From JALYUA01 sp038203955 (GTDB lineage Bacteria > Acidobacteriota > Thermoanaerobaculia > UBA5066 > Gp7-AA6): DNA of 19,258 bases. Where the stretch lies: positions 1 through 19,258 of the forward strand of contig JBBRDK010000070.1 of NCBI GenBank assembly GCA_038203955.1, in the 5' to 3' direction. Every line of letters starts with the position of its first letter. The stretch's first letter is position 1. A model generated the notes under the pieces. That model was not told the DNA's origin and made no database searches. It saw only the letters and a program-made list of their open reading frames with translations. The position numbers and the translations under genes are program-made. Below, piece by piece: positions 7,970 through 12,991 of the stretch.

Positions 7970-7977
7970 AAGGAGGT
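7970..7977 (+). promoter_or_regulatory. Ribosome binding site for the DUF6496 gene
   Basis: AAGGAGGT, a full anti-16S match, three bases before ATG 7981. It makes this short basic ORF credible and suggests high translation. Confidence 0.8.
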
Positions 7978-7980
7978 CTC

Positions 7981-8214
7981 ATGGCCCGGTATGGAAAGAA
8001 GGCGTCGGAGAAAGTCGAAAAGGCGATGCACGAGCGCAAGTCCGGAAAGTTGAAGAGCGGCAGCTCTGGAGAGAAAGTGAAGAGCCGCAAGCAGGCGATC
8101 GCGATCGGGCTCTCGGAAGCTCGGCGGGCCGGCGGGAAGGTGCCGAAGAAGAAATCCTCGTCATCGCGCTCGAAAAAGTCGTCTTCTTCGAGGAGCTCTT
8201 CGAAGAAGAAGTAA
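7981..8214 (+). CDS. Small basic DUF6496 protein with Ser/Lys tail
   Basis: 77 residues. Residues 5-56 carry the DUF6496 pattern (KVEKAMHERKSGKLKSGS then VKSRKQAIAIGLSEARRAG). The last 22 or so residues are almost only Lys, Ser and Arg (KKSSSSRSKKSSSSRSSSKK). The charge and size suggest nucleic acid binding, but the family's function is not established. The tail is written with repeated cgctcg/tcttcttcg codons, and its DNA contains a near-palindrome centred on gagctc (about 8189-8212) that can fold as a hairpin before gggttttt. The gene end may therefore double as its own terminator. Confidence 0.85.
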   Translation: MARYGKKASEKVEKAMHERKSGKLKSGSSGEKVKSRKQAIAIGLSEARRAGGKVPKKKSSSSRSKKSSSSRSSSKKK

Positions 8215-8230
8215 TCGGGTTTTTCAAACA

Positions 8231-8244
8231 GCGCCGCGCGGCGC
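8231..8244. terminator. Palindrome between convergent genes, possible shared terminator
   Basis: Perfect 14-base palindrome gcgccgcgcggcgc in the 37-base gap between the DUF6496 gene and the convergent DUF1440 gene. On the minus strand it is followed by tgtttg and on the plus side it is preceded by gggttttt. T-runs on either side make a weak bidirectional terminator plausible. Confidence 0.35.
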
Positions 8245-8251
8245 CGGGCCC

Positions 8252-8833
8252 TCAGAGCGCGGTGCGCAGCCGGCGCCGCACGCCGTCCGTCACGGCGCCG
8301 TAGACGAAGTGCGCCGCGAGAGACTGAGCGTGCGCGGCGGCGGGGTACTTGTCGGGGGACTTCGAGAGCCCCGCGACCGGAACGAAGATCTCGTCGGCAA
8401 AGAGCCAGACCACCGTGCCGAACGCCGTTCCGCGGGCGACTGCGACGAAGGGGAAACGCTCCGCGGCAACGCCGTAGACCGCGCCCGAGATCGCACCGAA
8501 CGCATAGTGCAGAGCGCTGCCCGCCCGCTGCCGTTTGCGGCCGTGAAGAGAGCGCCCCCGGACCAGGCGCCAGAGTGCGTTGGCCGCCTTCGAGGTCGCG
8601 CTCTCCGATTTCTCCACGGTCCAGGGACGGTGCCGGGCGCTCTTCTTGATCTGGCCGCCCTGTTCGAAATGGAACCGGAGCCGCGAGGGGCCGATCGCGG
8701 CCGCCGTCCATGCCTCCTGAAACCGGTTCATCACGAACGAAGCGACCACGCCGCCCGCCAGGCCCGCCACCGCGCCTTTCCAAAGATCCTCTCGTCCGGG
8801 TCGGGAAGGGGTCCCGGCGGTTGTGGCGCTCAT
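8252..8833 (-). CDS. DUF1440 family membrane protein
   Basis: 193 residues from ATG 8833 (minus), with gaaggg directly before it. The open frame extends further upstream but reads as Arg/Pro-rich non-protein sequence. DUF1440 (E. coli YagU-like inner membrane proteins) is indicated by LWKGAVAGLAGGVVASFVMN.FQ at the N terminus, ALHYAFGAISGAVYGVAAE in the middle, and GTAFGTVVWLFADEIFVPVAGL near the C terminus, about three to four hydrophobic segments. YagU has been linked to acid resistance; the role here is unknown. It lies 67 bases downstream of the decayed BNR gene on the same strand. Confidence 0.8.
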   Translation of the reverse strand: MSATTAGTPSRPGREDLWKGAVAGLAGGVVASFVMNRFQEAWTAAAIGPSRLRFHFEQGGQIKKSARHRPWTVEKSESATSKAANALWRLVRGRSLHGRKRQRAGSALHYAFGAISGAVYGVAAERFPFVAVARGTAFGTVVWLFADEIFVPVAGLSKSPDKYPAAAHAQSLAAHFVYGAVTDGVRRRLRTAL

Positions 8834-8900
8834 CCCTTCGACCCGTGCGACAAAGATGCCATTGCCGAGGTCCGGGGGGCTCGAAGTCCTCCGCCGGTTC

Positions 8901-10252
8901 TCAGAACGCGCTTGTATCGGCGAAGCTCTCCAGCCGGCCCGGTTCGGCCGCTCGGTGCCACCCGGCGCCCGTCGTCCGGTCCGTGACCGCCAGCTCATAG
9001 GCGACGTCCGTCAGTCCCGCGCCGAATATCCAGAACCTCCCGTTGACCGAACGGCCGTCGACCACTTTGACCACGAGCTCGAGATTATTCGCCGAGAAGA
9101 ACCAGAAGGCCCCGGCGTCGTGCGTCAACGGGAACGCCTTCCCGGCGCCCTCCGCCTGCGCGGTCTTCCACGACACTTTCACCTCGAAACGGGCATCCCC
9201 GAGACACAGCGTCTCAGGGCCGGGTCAGCACGAAGCGCCTCCGTCCGAGACGGTGATGCGGACGAGAGCGCCTGCGGCGACGGCGTACAGGGTGCCGGAA
9301 TCGGACGGGTCGAAGACCAGCAGGCCGGCCTGCCCGGCCGGAGAGCCTCGAGTGAGGGTGGTCCAGCTCCCTCCGCCGTCGGCCGTTCGCGATACGCCTC
9401 CGATGCCGCCGACATAGACCGTGGCGGGCGCGAAAGGATCCGGCAGAATGATTCCCGGTGGTAGCGGCGGAGTTCCGAGAAAGGTCCACGTCGCCGCCGC
9501 CTCGGCGCTGCCGAAGAGGCCGTCCGTGTACACGACCGTCGGGAGGGGCGCGCCGACGGCGACGTTGCCGTATCCGCCCGGCGGCAGATTCGTGACCGCG
9601 GTCCAGTGAAGGCCAGCGTCGGAGCTCGCCTGGAGCCGTCATCGATCGACGCATAGACGCGAGACGGCGCGGCCGGATCGACGGCGATGCTGGTGACTCT
9701 CGACCCATCCGCGAACCCGGCGCACCGATTCCGGGTTCGGAACCCGTCGTCCGAGCGACAGATGGAGTCGCCTTTGAACACGAAGAGAAAATGCCCCACC
9801 GCGGCATAGAAGGAGCCCGGATTTGACGGGTCCGGCGTGATCGAGCGGATCTGATCGCTCTCCGACAATGGAGAACGGACCCAGGCGGCACCGAAGTCTT
9901 CGCTCCGAAAAAGGGCGCCAGTGAAGGACACCGCGTAGACCACGGAAGGTGCGCGCGGATCGACGCCGAGTCCGGTGATCCCGGGACTACCGAGCTCCGT
10001 GAACTGCCACGTCTGTCTGCGGTCGGCGCTGCGGAAGACTCCGACGCGTCTGCCCGAAAGAGTGAGATCGGCGGTGCCTGCGTAGAGCCTCGCCGAATTG
10101 CCCGGATCGACCGCGAAACTGGCGACGGGCTCGCCCGGTGGACCGGCAGGGGTCCATTCGTTGACACCCGCGAGCAGGAGGCCGGACAGAAGCCAGAGGG
10201 AGGTGAAGGCCGTGCAGACGGATCCCCTTCGCCTCTGAAACCATCCGGTCAT
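8901..10252 (-). pseudogene. Secreted BNR/VPS10-like repeat protein, broken by a frameshift and an in-frame stop
   Basis: Reads from ATG 10252 (minus): a signal peptide (TAFTSLWLLSGLLLAG), then a beta-propeller with Asp-box repeats (FRSADRRQTWQF, FRSEDFGAAWV, CRSDDGFRTRN) separated by VDP....VYA segments. At about 9631-9640 the frame breaks: after SIDDG the next repeat (QASSDAGLHWTAV) continues in another frame, as if one c were missing from ggcctcc. That frame ends at TGA 9227-9225 after SDGGASC. Beyond the stop, in the same frame, the protein resumes as PGPETLCLGDARFEVKVSW and the C-terminal domain (HDAGAFWFF, LVVKVVDGRSVNGRFW) to 8901. CGA to TGA would explain the stop. An intact form would be about 450 residues. 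Two lesions argue for a true pseudogene; the indel alone could be a read error. Confidence 0.78.
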
Positions 10253-10375
10253 GGCCGGTATACGGCCGCCGCTCGCCTGCCGCTGAGACTGGTCAACCCG
10301 GGAATTGTCCGTCGGAAACCCACCGGCCCCCCGATATGATCGGAGCACCGTGGCCCGGGGACGGACGCCCGCGCG

Positions 10376-11224
10376 ATGGCGTCCGCCGCGCCCGCCGGGA
10401 GGTTCGAACATTGTCTGGAAAGGAACAAGGGATTGAACAGACTGTTGCGAGAACTTCCCCGTCGCGCCCTGCACCTGGCCGGCATCCAGCTCACCAGTTT
10501 CTACGGGGGCAGCCGCCTGCTTCACGGCCGGGACGTGCCGGTTCCGGCGGACATGGACGCGGCGTTCGGGCCGATCTTTCGAAAGTGCACACGCTTCACG
10601 ATGACGTCGCTCGAGAGAATGTACGGGCTCTACAAGGCGGTGGCGCATGTCGTGTCGGCCGGCGTCCCGGGCGATTTCGTGGAATGCGGCGTCTGGCGGG
10701 GCGGCAGCGCGATGGTGATCGCCGAGACCCTGAAGTCTCTCGAGGTTTCCGATCGGCAGATCTATCTCTACGACACGTTCAAGGGAATGGCCGCCCCGAC
10801 CGACGAAGACAACACCGTTCTCGATCATGTTCCCGCGCACGGCCTGTGGAAGAACAAGCAGCGGGACACCCACAACGACTGGTGCTTCTCCCCTCTCGCC
10901 GAGGTGCAGGAGAACATGAGATCGACCGGATACCCCTTCGACCGGGTGACGTTCGTGGAAGGCAAGGTCGAGGAGACGCTGCCGCAGACCGCGCCGGACT
11001 CAATCGCCCTCCTGAGACTCGACACGGACTGGTACGAGTCGACGAAGTCGGAATTGCAGCATCTCTTCCCGAAGCTTTCCCCGGGCGGCGTGCTGATCGT
11101 GGACGATTACGGTTACTGGGCCGGGCAGCGAAAGGCCGTCGACGAGTACCTCGAGAAGCACAAGGTCGCCATGCTGCTCCATCGCATCGACAACAGCGGA
11201 CGGATGGCGATCAAGCCGGCATGA
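10376..11224 (+). CDS. TylF/MycF-family O-methyltransferase
   Basis: 282 residues from ATG 10376. TTG 10433, with aagga nine bases upstream, is an alternative that removes 19 residues. It is a SAM-dependent class I methyltransferase of the macrocin O-methyltransferase (TylF) family, with the SAM-site motif GDFVECGVWRGGSA (about 98-111), YLYDTFKGM (about 129), then LLRLDTDWYESTKSEL (about 212) and GGVLIVDDYGYW (about 237). The acidic residues of the last two supply the metal site in TylF/MycF. Known members methylate sugar hydroxyls of macrolides; many others in environmental genomes sit among polysaccharide genes. No biosynthetic cluster surrounds it here, so the acceptor sugar is unknown. 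Confidence 0.85.
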   Translation: MASAAPAGRFEHCLERNKGLNRLLRELPRRALHLAGIQLTSFYGGSRLLHGRDVPVPADMDAAFGPIFRKCTRFTMTSLERMYGLYKAVAHVVSAGVPGDFVECGVWRGGSAMVIAETLKSLEVSDRQIYLYDTFKGMAAPTDEDNTVLDHVPAHGLWKNKQRDTHNDWCFSPLAEVQENMRSTGYPFDRVTFVEGKVEETLPQTAPDSIALLRLDTDWYESTKSELQHLFPKLSPGGVLIVDDYGYWAGQRKAVDEYLEKHKVAMLLHRIDNSGRMAIKPA

Positions 11225-11261
11225 GCCTGCGGCTCGCGGGCCGGTATGCTCGGGAGACGAG

Positions 11262-11594
11262 GTGAGCGTGAAGACCGAGCGCGAGATCAAGGCCCAGGTG
11301 ACGGCGGTGCGTGAGCGCGTCAAGGAGCTGTCCGGCTTCTGGATCGGGGAGGGCGCGGCGATGCTCTACGTCCTGGAGTGGATGCTCGACAAGCGCGAGA
11401 CCGCTCCCGCCGGGGAGCTCGGCAGAGCCGGAGGGGATTCTCAGACCATCGCAATCAACCTGGCCAAGCTCGCGGAGAAAGCGGCCGAAAAGTCCGCCGC
11501 AGCGGCCGCTACCGCTACCGCCCGGAAAAAACCCGTTTCGATGAAGGCACCAACCGGGAAGGCCCCCGGGAAAGGGCGCAGCGGCGGCGGGTAG
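11262..11594 (+). CDS. Small hypothetical protein with Ala/Lys-rich tail
   Basis: 110 residues from GTG 11262, with gggag five to six bases upstream. Family not recognised. Residues 1-45 look helical and folded (EIKAQVTAVRERVKELSG, then WIGEGAAMLYVLEWMLDKR). Residues 60-110 are low complexity, Ala/Lys/Gly rich and probably disordered. It follows the methyltransferase by 37 bases on the same strand and may share its transcript, although a tatgct box at about 11245 could be a separate -10. No signal peptide or membrane segment. Confidence 0.6.
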   Translation: MSVKTEREIKAQVTAVRERVKELSGFWIGEGAAMLYVLEWMLDKRETAPAGELGRAGGDSQTIAINLAKLAEKAAEKSAAAAATATARKKPVSMKAPTGKAPGKGRSGGG

Positions 11595-11690
11595 CAGGCA
11601 CCGCGAATCGTCCAGCCGAACGGGGCCGCCACCTCTCGTTTCGCTTCCGAATGAGACGGCCGGACCTGCCCGCCGCGATAAAATGAACCC

Positions 11691-11912
11691 ATGACCGGGC
11701 GCGGGCGGCGGATGGCGGCCGTGACGCGGCTTTCCCCCTCCCACGATGACGACGGGTCGTTCGACCGTGATTTCTGGCGATCGATCCCCCCGGGCCAGCG
11801 GATCGAGCTGATGTGGGATTTGACGCTGGAGTATTCGGAATGGCGGCGGAACGATGGCGCTCAATCCCGACTTCAGAGATCTGTTTGCCGCGTTCATCGA
11901 CGCAAAAGTTAG
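11691..11912 (+). CDS. Small partner protein encoded before and overlapping the nucleotidyltransferase
   Basis: 73 residues. The core pattern is FDRDFWRSIPPGQRIELMWD, L..EY..WR, then RLQRSVCRVHRR. From memory this matches a conserved short family that precedes MNT-fold nucleotidyltransferases, often with overlap; function unknown, possibly antitoxin-like. It overlaps the next gene by 59 bases in another frame. ATG 11691 lies seven bases after gataaaat, which resembles a -10 box and would give a nearly leaderless transcript; ATG 11712 (MAAVTRL) is an alternative. No convincing Shine-Dalgarno sequence was seen for either. Confidence 0.6.
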   Translation: MTGRGRRMAAVTRLSPSHDDDGSFDRDFWRSIPPGQRIELMWDLTLEYSEWRRNDGAQSRLQRSVCRVHRRKS

Positions 11913-12301
11913 ATACCTGCTCGTTGGAGGGTAACGCCCTCGCCTTCCACTCGAGACCCCGGTTCACGCGGGATCTCAACGTCTGGATTGAGCCCGATCC
12001 GGCCAATGCCGAGAAGGCGTACGCGGCGCTCGAAACGTTCGGGGCGCCGCTGCGCAAGCTGACGGCGCGCGATCTTCAAACTTCGGGCCTCGTCTTTCAG
12101 ATAGGAATCGCGCCGAACCGGATAGACGTACTCACCAGCATTGACGGTGTGAGCTTCCGCGATGCCTGGCGGGACAGGCAGGAGACTTCGTATTCCGACC
12201 AGAGCGTGCCGGTCATCGGACGCGAGCACCTGATCCGGAACAAGCGCTCAACGGGACGGGCCCAGGACCTGCTCGACGCCGAAGAGCTCGAAAGAGTGTA
12301 G
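11854..12301 (+). pseudogene. MNT-fold nucleotidyltransferase (DUF6036/AbiEii-like), frameshifted
   Basis: From ATG 11854 the first frame reads MALNPDFRDLFAAFIDAKV then RYLLVGG and hits TAA at 11932-11934. Moving one base forward gives NALAFHSRPRFTRDLNVWIEPD and then the rest of the domain (FGAPLRKLTARDLQ, RIDVLTSIDGVSF, NKRSTGRAQDLLDAEELE) to 12301. Removing one g from the ggg at 11929-11931 restores VGGNALAFHS, the expected first motif of the fold (hGG..., then D-x-D/E). The second acidic position is Asn here (DLN). The gene is about 149 residues when repaired. It pairs with the overlapping small gene upstream and ends three bases from the convergent DUF4440 gene. A read error, a real mutation or a programmed +1 shift are all possible. 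Confidence 0.72.
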
Positions 12302-12304
12302 TCC

Positions 12305-12734
12305 TCACCTGGGTGCCGGCGGGCATGCGGGCGCGCCGGGCCCGTCGAAGAGGACCTTCCACGTCCCGTCGCCCTGCTTTCGCCACACCGACGAGAAGTT
12401 GCCGGTCTGCTTGCCCGTCGCGTCGAAGACCGGTCCCGTCGAGAGGCCGATGTCTCCCGCGCCGTTGACCACGACGCGCTCCGGCCGCCACGCAAACGGC
12501 GCCTTCGGGTCCCGGAAGTATCGGGACCAGCTCTCGGTCACCTGGGCTTTTCCGCCCAGCGTCTTCGTCGGGCTCAGGAACGTCGCGTCCTCCGCGACGA
12601 AGGCAAAAAACGCCGCCTGGTCCCGGTCCGCAAACGCCTTCGCGAATGCGGCTTCCGCGTCTCTCACCTGGTCGGCCGGTCCGGCTGTCCCCGCCGCGGC
12701 CAGAACGAAAAGGGCAATTTGGCAGGAATCCCAT
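12305..12734 (-). CDS. DUF4440/SnoaL-like (NTF2-fold) secreted protein with an apparent 5' frameshift
   Basis: The body (VRDAEAAFAKAFADRDQAAF, FVAEDATFLSP, WSRYFRDPKAPFAWRPERV, VWRKQGDGTWKVLFD) is an NTF2-fold DUF4440 domain, about 130 residues, ending at 12305 (minus). A strong ribosome binding site (AAGGAGGT, 12745-12738 minus) precedes ATG 12734, but that ATG reads MGFLPNCPFRS in the wrong frame. Dropping one a from the aaa at 12720-12718 (minus) joins it as MGFLPIALFVLAAAGTAGPA, a good Sec signal peptide, to the domain. So either one base is extra in this sequence or translation starts at an internal GTG (VRDAEA) without a signal. Such proteins often act as ketosteroid-isomerase-like or binding proteins; the substrate is unknown. 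Confidence 0.7.
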
Positions 12735-12737
12735 GGG

Positions 12738-12745
12738 ACCTCCTT
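12738..12745 (-). promoter_or_regulatory. Ribosome binding site for the DUF4440 gene
   Basis: AAGGAGGT on the minus strand, three bases before ATG 12734. This is the same arrangement as at 7970-7977. It marks the true start even though that start is out of frame with the domain. Confidence 0.7.
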
Positions 12746-12770
12746 GCCGCGAGAACGCTCGCGGGCTGTG

Positions 12771-12836
12771 GAGTTGAGAGTTATGAGTTGAGAGTCGGGA
12801 GTCAAGTGCCCCTGGATCGTCGAGAGTTGAGAGTCG
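12771..12836. repeat. Degenerate GTTGAGA heptamer array (copy 1)
   Basis: Tandem seven-base units, gttgaga-gttatga-gttgaga-gtcggga-gtcaag, then after a short break gagttgagagtcgg. It lies in the divergent gap between the DUF4440 gene and the permease gene. The same unit forms a cleaner array at 18786-18813. Confidence 0.75.
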
Positions 12837-12883
12837 GCTCCTGGCCCCGCCCGCGCCACCCGCTCCGCCCTCCGCGCTCCGCC

Positions 12884-12910
12884 ACGTCCTCCGTCCTACG
12901 TCCTCCGTCC
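12884..12910. repeat. Tandem 14-base direct repeat
   Basis: acgtcctccgtcct (12884-12897) is repeated immediately as acgtcctccgtcc (12898-12910), within a pyrimidine-rich stretch followed by gcgcc-rich simple sequence to about 12940. There is no coding potential. It is part of the 257-base divergent gap 12735-12991. Confidence 0.7.
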
Positions 12911-12952
12911 AGCGCCGAGCGCCCCAGCGCCCAGCACGCCTGTCAAAATAGT

Positions 12953-12982
12953 TGTTTCGTCTGTAGTGAAACATCTGTTACA
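12953..12982. promoter_or_regulatory. Possible operator/promoter region upstream of the permease gene
   Basis: Inverted repeat tgtttc (12953-12958) and gaaaca (12968-12973) with a 9-base spacer, overlapping a second pair, tgta (12962-12965) and taca (12979-12982). This AT-richer island ends ten bases before ATG 12992 in otherwise GC-rich DNA. ADOP permeases are often controlled by PadR-type repressors; no such gene is in the window, so the regulator is unknown. Confidence 0.4.
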
Positions 12983-12991
12983 TTCTCACGC

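Noticed and set aside
9225..9227. TGA read as selenocysteine or a reassigned codon in the BNR gene
   Set aside because: No selenocysteine insertion hairpin is evident, the site is in a linker rather than a catalytic position, and other genes in the window end normally with TGA. A frameshift in the same gene favours decay.
10253..10375. A sigma-70-type promoter for the methyltransferase (ttgtcc and gatatgat)
   Set aside because: The spacing is about 22 bases and both boxes are weak; not enough to support a call.
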